DNA from: Streptomyces hygroscopicus subsp. hygroscopicus
Lineage (GTDB): Bacteria; Actinomycetota; Actinomycetes; Streptomycetales; Streptomycetaceae
Assembly (NCBI RefSeq): GCF_030269125.1
Contig: NZ_BSSM01000023.1
Span: 50,789-114,788 of the forward strand
Direction of reading: 5' to 3'
Length of the DNA stretch: 64,000 nucleotides
A program made the position numbers and the translations under genes. Positions 47,921 to 58,500 of this stretch are shown in pieces; within the stretch, counting starts at the first letter, position 1, and the number at the start of each line of letters is the position of its first letter. A model generated the notes under the pieces. That model was not told where the DNA came from. It saw only the letters and a list, made by a program, of their open reading frames with translations, and did no database searches.

Positions 47921-50824
47921 ATGACAGAGACGGCGAGCGGTCCGGCACGAGGTTCCCGAGCCAAGGGCGGCAAGGCGGGATCCAAGGGACTGCACATCGA
48001 GCGCATCCACACCACCCCCGGCGTACACCCGTACGACGAGGTCGAGTGGGTGAGCCGTGACGTCGTCATGACCAACTGGCGCGACGGCTCGGTCAACTTC
48101 GAGCAGCGTGGCGTCGAGTTCCCCGACTTCTGGTCGGTGAACGCGGTCAACATCGTCACCAGCAAGTACTTCCGCGGTGCCGTCGGCACCCCGCAGCGCG
48201 AGACCGGCCTCAGGCAGCTGATCGACCGCATCGTGAAGACGTACCGGAAGGCCGGTGAGGACCACAAGTACTTCGCCTCGCCCGCGGACGCGGAGATCTT
48301 CGAGCACGAGCTGGCCTACGCGCTGCTGCACCAGATCTTCAGCTTCAACAGCCCGGTCTGGTTCAACGTCGGCACCTCGCAGCCCCAGCAGGTCTCGGCC
48401 TGCTTCATCCTGTCCGTCGACGACTCCATGGAGTCGATCCTCGACTGGTACAAGGAAGAGGGCATGATCTTCAAGGGCGGTTCCGGCGCCGGCCTGAACC
48501 TCTCCCGCATCCGCTCCTCCAAGGAGCTGCTCTCCTCCGGCGGCAACGCCTCCGGCCCGGTCTCCTTCATGCGCGGCGCCGACGCCTCCGCCGGCACCAT
48601 CAAGTCCGGTGGTGCCACCCGCCGCGCGGCGAAGATGGTCGTGCTCGACGTCGACCACCCCGACATCGAGGACTTCATCGAGACCAAGGTCAAGGAGGAG
48701 GAGAAGATCCGCGTCCTGCGCGACGCGGGCTTCGACATGGACCTGGGCGGGGACGACATCACCTCCGTCCAGTACCAGAACGCCAACAACTCGGTCCGCG
48801 TGAACGACGAGTTCATGAAGGCCGTCGAGGCGGGCGGCGAGTTCGGGCTGCGCGCCCGGATGACCGGCGAGGTCATCGAGCAGGTGGACGCCAAGGCGCT
48901 CTTCCGCAAGATCGCCGAGGCCGCGTGGGCCTGCGCCGACCCGGGCATCCAGTACGACGACACGATCAACAACTGGCACACCTGCCCCGAGTCCGGCCGG
49001 ATCACCGCGTCGAACCCGTGCAGCGAGTACATGCACCTGGACAACACGTCCTGCAACCTGGCCTCGCTGAACCTGATGAAGTTCCTGAAGGACGACGGCC
49101 AGGGCCACCAGTCCTTCGAGACCGAGCGCTTCCAGCAGGTCGTCGAGCTGGTCATCACCGCGATGGACATCTCGATCTGCTTCGCCGACTTCCCGACCCA
49201 GAAGATCGGCGAGAACACCCGCGCCTTCCGCCAGCTGGGCATCGGCTACGCCAACCTCGGCGCCCTGCTGATGGCCACCGGCCACGCGTACGACTCCGAG
49301 GGCGGCCGCGCCCTGGCCGGCGCCATCACCTCCCTGATGACGGGCACCGCCTACCGCCGTTCCGCCGAACTGGCCTCCGTCGTCGGCACGTACGACGGCT
49401 ACGCCCGCAACGCCGACGCCCACAAGCGGGTCATGCGGCAGCACGCCGACGCCAACGGCAAGGCCGTCCGCATGGACGACCTGGACACCCCGGTGTGGGC
49501 CGCCGCGACGGAGGCGTGGCAGGACGTGGTCCGCCTCGGTGAGAAGAACGGCTTCCGCAACTCCCAGGCGTCCGTACTCGCCCCGACCGGCACCATCGGT
49601 CTGGCGATGTCCTGCGACACCACCGGTGTCGAGCCCGACCTCGCGCTCGTGAAGTTCAAGAAGCTCGTCGGCGGCGGCTCGATGCAGATCGTCAACGGCA
49701 CCGTGCCGCAGGCCCTGCGCCGCCTGGGCTACCAGGAGGAGCAGATCGAGGCGGTCGTCGCCCACATCGCCGAGAACGGCAACGTGATCGACGCCCCCGG
49801 TCTCAAGCAGGAGCACTACGAGGTGTTCGACTGCGCCATGGGCGAGCGGGCCATCTCCCCGATGGGCCACGTCCGCATGATGGCCGCGATCCAGCCGTGG
49901 ATCTCCGGCGCCATCTCCAAGACGGTCAACATGCCGGAGACGGCGACCGTCGAGGAGGTCGAGGAGATCTACTACGAGGCCTGGAAGCTCGGCGTCAAGG
50001 CGCTCGCGATCTACCGCGACAACTGCAAGGTCGGCCAGCCGCTCTCCGCCAAGAAGAAGGAGGACGAGAAGGCCGAGATCGCGGAGAAGGCCGAGGGCAC
50101 GATCCGTACCGCGGTCGAGAAGGTCGTCGAGTACCGCCCGGTCCGCAAGCGCCTCCCGAAGGGTCGTCCCGGCATCACCACGTCGTTCACCGTCGGCGGC
50201 GCCGAGGGTTACATGACCGCCAACTCCTACCCGGACGACGGCCTGGGCGAGGTCTTCCTGAAGATGTCCAAGCAGGGCTCGACCCTCGCGGGCATGATGG
50301 ACGCCTTCTCCATCGCGGTCTCGGTCGGCCTCCAGTACGGCGTGCCGCTGGAGACGTACGTCTCGAAGTTCACCAACATGCGCTTCGAGCCGGCCGGCAT
50401 GACGGACGACCCGGACGTGCGGATGGCGCAGTCCATCGTGGACTACATCTTCCGCCGCCTGGCGCTGGACTTCCTGCCCTTCGAGACCCGCTCCGCGCTC
50501 GGCATCCACTCCGCCGAGGAGCGCCAGCGGCACCTGGAGACCGGTTCCTACGAGCAGTCCCTCGACGATGACGAGGTCGACGTCGAGGGCCTGGCCCAGT
50601 CGGCGCCGCGCGCGCAGGAGCCGAAGGCCATCGCGGTCCCGAAGGCCGAGGCCGGGTCCGCCGAGCCGGCCCCGAAGCAGGCCCACACCAGCGCCGAACT
50701 GGTGGAGATGCAGCTGGGCATCCAGGCCGACGCCCCGCTCTGCTTCTCCTGCGGCACCAAGATGCAGCGCGCCGGTTCCTGCTACATCTGCGAGGGCTGC
50801 GGCTCGACGAGCGGCTGCAGCTGA
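47921..50824 (+). CDS. nrdJ: B12-dependent (class II) ribonucleotide reductase NrdJ
   Basis: A 967-aa adenosylcobalamin-dependent reductase that makes deoxyribonucleotides with or without oxygen. Typical segments are FNSPVWFNVGTSQPQQVSAC, NPCSEYMHLDNTSCNL (active-site Cys loops) and LAPTGTIGLAMSCDTTG. The C terminus carries CFSCGTKMQRAGSCYICEGC, whose cysteines re-reduce the active site or bind zinc. ATG 47921 follows GGGAGG. It is co-transcribed with nrdR. It and the glutamate mutase both need cobalamin. Confidence 0.97.
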   Translation: MTETASGPARGSRAKGGKAGSKGLHIERIHTTPGVHPYDEVEWVSRDVVMTNWRDGSVNFEQRGVEFPDFWSVNAVNIVTSKYFRGAVGTPQRETGLRQLIDRIVKTYRKAGEDHKYFASPADAEIFEHELAYALLHQIFSFNSPVWFNVGTSQPQQVSACFILSVDDSMESILDWYKEEGMIFKGGSGAGLNLSRIRSSKELLSSGGNASGPVSFMRGADASAGTIKSGGATRRAAKMVVLDVDHPDIEDFIETKVKEEEKIRVLRDAGFDMDLGGDDITSVQYQNANNSVRVNDEFMKAVEAGGEFGLRARMTGEVIEQVDAKALFRKIAEAAWACADPGIQYDDTINNWHTCPESGRITASNPCSEYMHLDNTSCNLASLNLMKFLKDDGQGHQSFETERFQQVVELVITAMDISICFADFPTQKIGENTRAFRQLGIGYANLGALLMATGHAYDSEGGRALAGAITSLMTGTAYRRSAELASVVGTYDGYARNADAHKRVMRQHADANGKAVRMDDLDTPVWAAATEAWQDVVRLGEKNGFRNSQASVLAPTGTIGLAMSCDTTGVEPDLALVKFKKLVGGGSMQIVNGTVPQALRRLGYQEEQIEAVVAHIAENGNVIDAPGLKQEHYEVFDCAMGERAISPMGHVRMMAAIQPWISGAISKTVNMPETATVEEVEEIYYEAWKLGVKALAIYRDNCKVGQPLSAKKKEDEKAEIAEKAEGTIRTAVEKVVEYRPVRKRLPKGRPGITTSFTVGGAEGYMTANSYPDDGLGEVFLKMSKQGSTLAGMMDAFSIAVSVGLQYGVPLETYVSKFTNMRFEPAGMTDDPDVRMAQSIVDYIFRRLALDFLPFETRSALGIHSAEERQRHLETGSYEQSLDDDEVDVEGLAQSAPRAQEPKAIAVPKAEAGSAEPAPKQAHTSAELVEMQLGIQADAPLCFSCGTKMQRAGSCYICEGCGSTSGCS

Positions 50825-50847
50825 CGCTCCCCGAGCGGCACGCCGAA

Positions 50848-50883
50848 GCGAGGGGCGCCGGCCTTCGGGCCGGCGCCCCTCGC
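50848..50883 (+). terminator. Terminator after nrdJ
   Basis: A perfect 16-bp stem (GCGAGGGGCGCCGGCC and its complement) is closed by a stable TTCG tetraloop, 24 bp after the nrdJ stop. Confidence 0.9.
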
Positions 50884-51437
50884 CGTCGTCCGCGGACAGG
50901 GACGGGTCCGCCGTCCGCCGCCGAGCGGGACGCCGCGGTAGCACCCGGATCGCCGGCCGCCTCGTTCGAACAGGCGCCGCGGCTGCACCGGCCGGGGCCC
51001 GAGGACGGGCCCCGGGGCGTACGGCACCTTCCACGACGTCCGCATCCCGACTCACCTCGGGCTCGTGGTGGCGCGCGCCGGGAGGAGCCGAGGCCCGGCT
51101 CGTCGAGCGGGTCGCCACGTGGGGGGCAGTCCACGTCGTGGAGGCGCTGTGCCGACGGGACGGTCCGGCCGTCCGGCGGTGGCCGCCGGGCGGGGCCCGC
51201 GCCGGAGACTTCCTCGACGGGCACTTCGCGGGCGGGGCGCCACGGCCGCGTGGCTCCACGCGGCGATCGGGAGTCCGGTGCCGACGTCGAGACGACCGAC
51301 CGCGCCGGCCGGCCGCCGCGCGCGACGAGGGATCGCGGAGGGACGGGGCGCCTCCTCGCCCGCTCCCCGCACCCGCGCGGTCCTCGCGGCGCCCCCGTGC
51401 CGCGGGCTCGCGCGGTCCGGCGGTCGGGCCGTACCTC
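50884..51437. other. Gene-free stretch between nrdJ and the TerD gene
   Basis: Several long frames cross this 550-bp stretch on both strands, but all have Arg/Pro/Gly/Ala-dominated shadow composition and none has a ribosome site. I support no gene here. It may hold decayed sequence. Confidence 0.45.
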
Positions 51438-51719
51438 ATGGGCGCCCTGCCCGCCGAGCGCCTCGGCGCGACGCCTGCCGAGGCCGCCGGGCGCACCGCG
51501 GAGCAGCGCGAGGAGATCCGCGCGCGGCACGTCCGCGTGCCCGACCGCGACGCGTGGACGCGGGTCGCGGTCGGCGCTCGCGCGGCGGGGCGGGCGGACG
51601 CGGTGGCCCGCGGAGCACCGGGCGCCGGAGCCGGGACCGCGGTGCCCGCTGCGCACCGGAGGGGGCGCGGGGCGCCGGTCCCCTGGCCGGCGCCCCGCGT
51701 CAGTGGGCGCGGCCCATGA
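51438..51719 (+). pseudogene. Possible gene remnant or small ORF, 93 codons
   Basis: From ATG 51438 the frame reads MGALPAERLGATPAEAAGRT, then EQREEIRARHVRVPDRDAWT, which has more natural residue balance than its surroundings. It lacks a ribosome site and overlaps the end of the convergent TerD gene by 20 bp. No family recognised; it may be the tail of a decayed gene. Confidence 0.25.
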
Positions 51720-52227
51720 CGCGGGTGAAGGTCTCCGGGTCCTCGTGGAAACCGCGGACACCGGGGTGGAAGATCCACTCGCCGGAGTCGTTGCGGACGA
51801 ACTCGGCGATGGTGGCGGCCGTGGCGTCGTGCACCGAGGTGAAGTCGTCCTCGGACAGGACGGTGTAGCCCTCGCGCACGCGCATCGCCGGGTTGAGCAC
51901 GCCCGCGAACGTCCGGGGAGCGGGCTGCTGTTGGATGACGACGCCCACCACCACACGGGCGAAGCGCTCGCTGAGCCGGTCGACCTCCAGGGTCATGACC
52001 TCGTCCCAGCCGAAGCCCCGGCCGTCGGTGCTGTCGCGGTTGAGGAAGATCGTGCCGTCGGGCGAACGGCTGTCGAAGTGCACCAGGTAGGCCGGGGCGC
52101 CGTACGGGTCGCGCGTCTCGAACGTCGCGGCGATGATGTCGAGATCGGTGGGCGCCGTACCCGCGGGACTGGGGTCCCATTTGACTGCGACCTCGACCTT
52201 GCGCATCCCCTTGCTGAAACCGGTCAC
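51700..52227 (-). CDS. TerD-family stress protein
   Basis: A 175-aa calcium-binding TerD/TerE-fold protein. The start (VTGFSKGMRKVEVAVKWDPS) is followed by TDLDIIAATFETRDPYG, which carries the Asp residues of the family metal site, and FVRNDSGEWIFHPGVRGF ends the fold. Streptomyces have many TerD paralogues linked to stress and development. GTG 52227 follows GGAGG. The gene stands alone, divergent from the DUF4937 gene. Confidence 0.85.
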   Translation of the reverse strand: MTGFSKGMRKVEVAVKWDPSPAGTAPTDLDIIAATFETRDPYGAPAYLVHFDSRSPDGTIFLNRDSTDGRGFGWDEVMTLEVDRLSERFARVVVGVVIQQQPAPRTFAGVLNPAMRVREGYTVLSEDDFTSVHDATAATIAEFVRNDSGEWIFHPGVRGFHEDPETFTRVMGRAH

Positions 52228-52377
52228 CGGGCCTCCCCTTCCCTGTGGACACCACGTCCCCAACTCCCGTGCGGTCGAGGATCCTTGCCCATCGTGCCAC
52301 GTACCCGGGCCCCCGCGCGCGGACGAACTCCACCGGAGCGTGACCGGCGCCACGCCCGGTGGCCTTACGATGGCGCG

Positions 52378-52983
52378 GTGCTGGTCAAGTGGATTCGCTG
52401 CACCGTGGTGGACCGCCGGGGGTTCGAGCGGGGGCAGCGGAAATGGGCGGGGCTCCCGGGAGAGCCGGGCTTCCGGGGACAGGGCGGGGGCTGGAGCCGG
52501 CGGCGGCCGGAGGTGGCGCACATCGTCGCCTTCTGGGAGAGCCGCGCCTTCTACGACTCCTTCATGGCCCGCTCCCACGACCGGCTGGCGGCCGCCCAGG
52601 TCGGCACCTTCAAGGACGCCCAGGTCAAACTGTTCGAGTACCGCTTCGACGTGAAGACCGGCTTCGAGCCCCGCTTCACCGACGCCGACCTGCTCAGGCT
52701 CGCCCTGTGCCGGGTCCACGAGGAGCGGGTCGAACACTTCACCCTCATGCAGGAGAAGGTCTGGAACCCCGCCATGGCGGGCTCGCCCGGCATGATCCGC
52801 GGCATGTTCGCCGAGGCCCCCGAGCAGGAGTTCCTGATCCTGTCGATGTGGCGGGCGGCCGCCGAGCACGGCAAGTACCGCACCGAACGGGTGGAGCGCC
52901 TCGCCCTGCGCGCCCAGACCGAGGCCGACATCGCGGCCCTCTCCGGCGACATCGTGGACCTGGAGCCGACCTGGACGGTCTAG
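52378..52983 (+). CDS. DUF4937 (YdbC-like) domain protein
   Basis: A 201-aa protein whose first 100 residues (VKWIRCTVVDRRGFERGQRK, HIVAFWESRAFYDSFMARSH) match the YdbC-type DUF4937 domain, a dimeric alpha/beta barrel related to ABM domains. The second half (VHEERVEHFTLMQEKVWNPA) is helical, with a Met/Trp-rich segment. Function unknown. GTG 52378 is chosen at the conserved start. Confidence 0.7.
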   Translation: MLVKWIRCTVVDRRGFERGQRKWAGLPGEPGFRGQGGGWSRRRPEVAHIVAFWESRAFYDSFMARSHDRLAAAQVGTFKDAQVKLFEYRFDVKTGFEPRFTDADLLRLALCRVHEERVEHFTLMQEKVWNPAMAGSPGMIRGMFAEAPEQEFLILSMWRAAAEHGKYRTERVERLALRAQTEADIAALSGDIVDLEPTWTV

Positions 52984-53083
52984 CACCGGGAAGCCGGCCG
53001 GCCCGGAAGCCGAACCTGTGATTTACGCCGTACAAGACCGGTACGGGTGCTCGGTCCGCGGCGGCTCGCTCTAGGGTTTCGGC

Positions 53084-53743
53084 ATGGCACGACCACGGCG
53101 CATCGTCCTTGTCCGGCACGGCGAGTCGACCGGGAACACCGACGACTCCGTGTACGAGCGCGAACCGGACCACGCCCTGGCGCTGACCGAGCTCGGCCGG
53201 CGGCAGGCCGAGGAGACCGGCGAACGCCTCCAGGAGCTGTTCGGCTCCGAACGCGTGAGCGTGTACGTCTCCCCCTACCGCCGTACCCACGAGACCCTCC
53301 GCGCCTTCCGGCTCGACCCCGACCTCATACGCGTCCGCGAGGAGCCCCGGCTGCGCGAGCAGGACTGGGGAAACTGGCAGGACCGCGACGACGTACGCCT
53401 GCAGAAGGCGTACCGGGACGCCTACGGCCACTTCTTCTTCCGGTTCCCGCAGGGCGAGTCCGGCGCCGACGTCTACGACCGGGTCGGCGGCTTCCTGGAG
53501 AGTCTTTTCCGCAGCTTCGAGGCCCCCGACCACCCGCCCAACGTGCTCCTGGTGACCCATGGGCTCGCGATGCGGCTGTTCTGCATGCGCTGGTTCCACT
53601 GGACCGTCGCGGAATTCGAGTCGCTGTCCAACCCGGGCAACGCCGAGATGCGGATGCTGGTGCTCGGCGAGGACGGCCGCTACACACTCGACCGGCCCTT
53701 CGAACGCTGGCGTGAACCGGTGCCTGACTGGGCCACCGGATAG
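53084..53743 (+). CDS. Histidine phosphatase / phosphoglycerate mutase family protein
   Basis: A 219-aa cytoplasmic histidine phosphatase. Phospho-acceptor His12 lies in LVRHGESTGN; the second Arg is in VYVSPYRRTHETL; the distal His is in LLVTHGLAMR. The insertion EQDWGNWQDRDDVRLQK is typical of actinobacterial GpmB-like members. Broad phosphatase activity is likelier than glycolytic mutase activity. It ends 12 bp before the ADP-ribosylglycohydrolase gene, suggesting an operon. Confidence 0.88.
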   Translation: MARPRRIVLVRHGESTGNTDDSVYEREPDHALALTELGRRQAEETGERLQELFGSERVSVYVSPYRRTHETLRAFRLDPDLIRVREEPRLREQDWGNWQDRDDVRLQKAYRDAYGHFFFRFPQGESGADVYDRVGGFLESLFRSFEAPDHPPNVLLVTHGLAMRLFCMRWFHWTVAEFESLSNPGNAEMRMLVLGEDGRYTLDRPFERWREPVPDWATG

Positions 53744-53755
53744 AGTGGCAGAGCG

Positions 53756-54661
53756 ATGACCGCACACTTCTCCCCCCGCGCACGCCATGAGCGCGCCCTG
53801 GCGAGCCTGCGTGGACTGGCCGTCGGCGACGCCCTGGGCGCCCAGTTCTTCGTCCCCGCCCACCACGCCCTGCTGAAGCGCCGCGAGCTGCCGGCCGGGC
53901 CCTGGCCGTGGACCGACGACACCGAGATGGCCTGCTCCGTGGTCGCCGTGCTCGCCGCGCACCAGCGCATCGATCAGGACGCCCTGGCCCGCTCCTTCGC
54001 CGACCACCACGACCCGGACCGGGGCTACGGCCCCACGGCGAGCCGGCTGCTGAGCCTCGTCCGCCAGGGCGAGGACTGGCGCGGGCCCGCCGCCGCCCTC
54101 TTCCACGGGCGGGGCTCCTGGGGCAGCGGCGCGGCGATGCGGACCGCGCCCCTGGGCGCCTGGTACGCGGACGACCCCGAGCAGGCCACCCACCAGGCGG
54201 AGATCTCGGCCTATGCCACGCACCAGCACCGGGAGGCGGTCGTCGGTGCCATGGCGGTCGCCGCGGCCGCGGCGCTCGTCGGCTCGCCGGACGGCCCGCC
54301 CGCGCCCGAGGCGCTCCTCGACGGAGTGGTCGCGCTCGTTCCGAAGAGCGCGGTCGGCCAGGGCCTGCGCCGCGCCCGGGACATGCTGGACTACGGCGAC
54401 GCCGTCACCGTCGCCGCCGTGCTGGGCTGCGGCCGCCGCAGGACGGCCCACGACACCGTGCCCTTCGCCCTGTGGTCCGCCGCGCGGGGGCTCGGCGACT
54501 TCGAGACCGCGTTCTGGACGACGGCCCGGGTGGGCGGCGATGTGGACACCACCTGCGCGATCGTGGGCGGCGTGCTCGCCGCGAGCAACACGGGGGCACC
54601 GCCCGCCGAGTGGACGCAGCGGGCCGAGGCGCTGCCCGAGTGGGTGCCGCGAACGCTCTGA
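53756..54661 (+). CDS. ADP-ribosylglycohydrolase (DraG/ARH) family protein
   Basis: A 301-aa all-helical hydrolase. The two-metal site is visible as WTDDTEMACSV near the N terminus and TARVGGDVDTTCAIVGGVLA near the C terminus. GLAVGDALGAQFF is the family opening. Such enzymes remove ADP-ribose from arginine, serine, DNA or small molecules. It follows the phosphatase gene by 12 bp. Confidence 0.88.
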   Translation: MTAHFSPRARHERALASLRGLAVGDALGAQFFVPAHHALLKRRELPAGPWPWTDDTEMACSVVAVLAAHQRIDQDALARSFADHHDPDRGYGPTASRLLSLVRQGEDWRGPAAALFHGRGSWGSGAAMRTAPLGAWYADDPEQATHQAEISAYATHQHREAVVGAMAVAAAAALVGSPDGPPAPEALLDGVVALVPKSAVGQGLRRARDMLDYGDAVTVAAVLGCGRRRTAHDTVPFALWSAARGLGDFETAFWTTARVGGDVDTTCAIVGGVLAASNTGAPPAEWTQRAEALPEWVPRTL

Positions 54662-54678
54662 CGGGCGCGGCGCACCCC

Positions 54679-54712
54679 GACCGGCCGCACCCGAAGGGGA
54701 CTTCGGCCGGTC
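54679..54712. terminator. Hairpin between ADP-ribosylglycohydrolase and TetR genes
   Basis: GACCGGCCG and CGGCCGGTC form a 9-bp stem over a 16-nt loop at the junction of two convergent genes. Confidence 0.5.
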
Positions 54713-55349
54713 AGACGTGCTCCACGGTGGCGATGCCGTGCAGCAGTACCTTGAGGACCGCCTGGAGTTCGTCGTCCAGTTCGCCCGCCCTGCCGCTCTG
54801 CGCGTGCTGCGACCAGCGGTAGAGCGCGCCGAAGTAGACGTCCCGCAGGAGGTTGCCGACGCGTTCGGGCACGAGGCCGGGGTCGAGTTCGCCGGATCGG
54901 GCGCCGGACTCGACGATGTCGGCGAATATCTGGGCGACGTAGGGCTCCTCGCTCAGCGGCCGCCCGGCCTTCACCCACGCGGAGAGCATGGCCGCGGTGA
55001 CCTCCTGCTCCTCCTCGTTGATCCGGGCCAGCACCGACATGCATCGCACCAGTTGGGCGACGGCGTGCGAGCTGTGGACGTCTTCCTGTTCCAGATAGCT
55101 GAGCAACTTGGTTCGCCGCTCCTCCCCCCAGGCGCTGATGACGTCTTCCTTGCGCTGGAAGTAGTTGAAGAAGGTGCCCCGGGCGACGTCGGCGCGCTCG
55201 GCGATCTCGTCCACCGATGTGCGGTCGTAGCCCTGCTCGGTGAACAGGGCCAGCGCGGACGAGTAGAGGCGTTCTTTGACGCGTTGCTTGTTGCGTTCGC
55301 GTCGACCGGGCGACTGCGTCCCGCCTGACGGACCAGGAGCCATGTTCAT
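54711..55349 (-). CDS. TetR-family regulator next to the PKS
   Basis: A 212-aa regulator. The HTH spans YDRTSVDEIAERADVARGTFFNYFQRK; the C-terminal domain is the AefR-like or SCO-type all-helical ligand domain. It is downstream of the PKS on the same strand, ending a separate transcript. An inverted repeat lies 60 bp upstream of ATG 55349. It may control the adjoining PKS locus, but this is inferred from position only. Confidence 0.83.
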   Translation of the reverse strand: MNMAPGPSGGTQSPGRRERNKQRVKERLYSSALALFTEQGYDRTSVDEIAERADVARGTFFNYFQRKEDVISAWGEERRTKLLSYLEQEDVHSSHAVAQLVRCMSVLARINEEEQEVTAAMLSAWVKAGRPLSEEPYVAQIFADIVESGARSGELDPGLVPERVGNLLRDVYFGALYRWSQHAQSGRAGELDDELQAVLKVLLHGIATVEHV

Positions 55350-55408
55350 CTCCGCTTCACGGGGCTGACAACGACTGGAAGTATCGAGGCTTCGACACGA
55401 TTTTTATA

Positions 55409-55425
55409 CCACAGTCTAACTATGG
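55409..55425. promoter_or_regulatory. Candidate operator of the TetR regulator
   Basis: CCACAG-TCTAA-CTATGG is a 6-5-6 inverted repeat with one mismatch, in an AT-rich patch 60 bp upstream of the TetR start. Confidence 0.4.
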
Positions 55426-55453
55426 GAGCGAGTTCGACTTCACGACAAGCGCC

Positions 55454-55486
55454 GGGGCCGTCACGCCAGTTCGGCGCGACGGCCCC
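55454..55486 (-). terminator. Terminator after the PKS gene
   Basis: GGGGCCGTC pairs with GACGGCCCC, with CGCC/GGCG pairs continuing the stem after one mismatch. It lies 27 bp beyond the PKS stop codon. Confidence 0.7.
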
Positions 55487-55512
55487 CCAACGAACGCTGC
55501 TGCCCGGCCCGC

Positions 55513-58500
55513 TCACACGGGCGCCGCCTCCAGCGTCACGCTGCGCGCGATCCGCTCCAGGCTCTCCGCGCCCAGCAGCCGACCCGCGGTGACGTCCACA
55601 CCGCAGCCGGTCTTCAGCTGTTTGCGCAGCTGGACCGCCATGAGCGAGTCGAGCCCGAGGTCACGCAGCGACCGGCGCGGGTCGAGATCGGCCCGCGCGA
55701 CACCGAGCACCTCGGAGGCGGCGGCGAGGACGGCGTCGACGGGGGACGGGCCCGGGGGCTCGGTGCGGGCGGCGACCAGGTGCGCGGTGCCGGTGTTCGC
55801 GGTGACCGCGTGCGCCGCCTCGGTGTTCGCGGTGGTCACCGCCCGGGACGGGGCGCGGTGCTCCGCCCGGCGCGGTGCGGCCGGCTCCGCCGGCCGGCCG
55901 CCGAGCCGGATTCCCCGCCGGGCCGCGGCGGGCCGGATCATGGTGGCGAACCGGGACAGCAGCGGGCGCGCGGGCCCGAGCCGGGGCGCGCCCAGCCGGG
56001 CCGGCAGCGCGCGGACCAGGGAGGCCGCCGCCGGGAGGGCCGGGCGCTCAGATCGTCCGGGGTGTTCCGGGTGTCCCGGGCGGCGCAGGGTGATCCCGCG
56101 GAACTCCGCCAGCACCCGTCCGTCCCCGTCGAGCACCAGCACCTCGCCGCGCACCTGACCCGCGTCGGGCCCGGGGGTGACGACGGCCAGGCTCCAGAAG
56201 TCGTCCGGCAGTTCGCCGTAGAGCTGGACGCTGTCGATGGCGGTGGGCAGGAAGCCGAGATCCTCCCCGCCCGCGCGCCGCGCCTCGGGCCAGGCCGCCA
56301 CCAGCGGCAGCAGCGCCGTCTCCCACAGTCCCGGTGCCGGCTTGGCCGGCCGGATCCGCGCCACCGCCTCACCGCGTCGGCGCCACAGCTGCTCCACCGC
56401 GCCGGACGCCTCGCCGATCTCCAGCCCGTAACCGCCCGCCAGTTCGCGGAACCCGGCGGCGGACAGGTATCCGTGGCAGCGGGCCAGGGCCTGGTCCAGC
56501 GCGGACGGCGCCCGGCGCCCGGCGCCGTCGTCCACCGGGCACAGCGACGCGGACGAGCAGAAGACCCGCTCGGCACCGTCCGGCTGCTCCAGTTCCACGA
56601 CCGCCCGCCAGGTGTCGCCGCCGGACCGTTCCAGGGCGACGGTGAGCACGGCGGCGTCGGGGTCCGGGAGGAGGACCGGGGCGGGGGCGAGCCGTACGTC
56701 CCGTACCGCGAACGTCCCGGGGAGGTTCCGCGCGGCCGTGTCGAGGACGGCGGCGACCTGGACGGCCGGCGGCAGGGCGGTCGTTCCGGCCACGCTGAGC
56801 TGTTCCGCCCAGGCGGCGATGCCCCACCGGCCCAGCTCCACCCGGCCGGTCAGGGCGCTCGGCGCCGGGCGCGGGACGGCCGGTGCCCGCCGGAACTCGG
56901 TGCGCTCCCACGGGTAGTGAGGCAGGGGTACCGGTCGCACGGGACGGCCGTACCACCGTGTCCAGTCCACCCGGCCGCCCGCGGCGAAGAACCGGCCCGC
57001 GGCACGCAGGAGTTCGGCCGCCTCGTCGGTGTTGCGGCGCAGCGAGGGCACGGCGGTGCCGGGCGCCCCGTCGTGGGCGAGGGTGTCGAGGACCGAGGTG
57101 GTGAGCACCGGGTGGGGGCTGATCTCCAGGAAGACGTTCTCCGACGCCTCCCCCTCGGTGGCGAGTTGCCGGACCGCCGCGCGGAACTCCACGGGTTCGC
57201 ACAGGTTGTCCGCCCAGTACCCGGCGTCCAGCTCGGGTCCCGCCACCGGCGCGCGGCGGACCGTGGAGAACAGTCCGGTGCGGGCCGTCATCGCGTTCAA
57301 GTGGGCGAGGTCGGCGGTCAGTTCGGCGTGCAGCGGCCGCATCTGCGGTGAGTGCGAGGCCACGTCGACGTCCACCAGCCGGCACAGCACCCCCTCCGCC
57401 TCCAGGCGGGCCGAGAGGCCGGCGAGGGCGTCCGGGTCGCCCGCGAGCACCGTGCAGGTAGGGGAGTTCTCGGCGGCCACGCACACCGACGGGGTCCGGG
57501 AGACGGCCTCGTGGGCCCGGTCGGCGGACAGCTCCACGACGAGCATGGCGCCTCCGCCCGCCACGCGCCGCATCAGCCGGCTGCGACGGCAGATCACCGC
57601 GGCGGCGTCCCGCAGCGACAGCGCGCCGCTGACGCAGGCCGCCGCCACCTCCCCCATGCTGTGCCCGACACACATCTCCGGCTCGACGCCGAGGTCCCGC
57701 CAGGCCGCCGCCAGGGCCACCTGCACCGCCCACAGCGTGGGCTGGACGACCTCCACCCCGCCGGGGAAGCGGTCGGCGTCCCGGGTCAGCAACTCCTCGA
57801 CCGACCAGCCGAGTTCCTCGCGGACGGCCTCGTCGCAGGCGCGCAGCGCGGTGCGGAAGGCCTCGTTCGAGGCGAGCAGGCCGCGGCCCATGCCGAGCCA
57901 CTGCGAGCCCTGGCCGGAGAAGACGAAGACGGAACGGCGGGGGCCGCGAAAGCCCGCCTCGCCGACACCGCCGTCGGCGGTCTGCTCACCCGCCGCCAGC
58001 GCACGCAGTACGGCCGCCAGTTCGTCGTGCGAGGTGCCGGTGGCCCACAGCCGGTGCGGGCCCGCGTCGCGGCGGGTCGCCGCGGTCGCGCAGACGGCGC
58101 CGAGCGCCTGGTCGCGGCCCGCGCCGTCCGGACCGAGGTGGTCCGCGTACGACCCCGCCAGCCGGCGCAGCGCGGCGGCCGAGCGGGCGGACAGGACCAG
58201 GAGGTGGGGGCCCTCGGGCGCCCGCCGCTCCGCCGGGTGCCGGTCGTCGACGAACTCGCCCACGACGACGTGTGCGTTGGTGCCGGACAGGCCGAAGGAG
58301 CTGACACCCAGCAGCCCCTTGGGGCCGGCCTTGGCGAGCGGGGTGTTCTCGGTGACGACGGAGACGGCCGGCCGCTCGCCGGTGAGCAGCGGGTGCGGGT
58401 CGGACAGGTGCAGGGAGGCGGGGATGACGCCGTGGCGGGCGATCAGCACCGTCTTGATCAGTCCGGCGATGCCCGCGGCGGCCTCGGCGTGCCCGATGTT

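Noticed and set aside
47582..52333. A 1583-codon minus-strand open frame across nrdJ
   Set aside because: It is the antisense shadow of nrdJ: Arg/Gly/Asp/His-repetitive composition, no domain, and the plus strand has a clear NrdJ protein.
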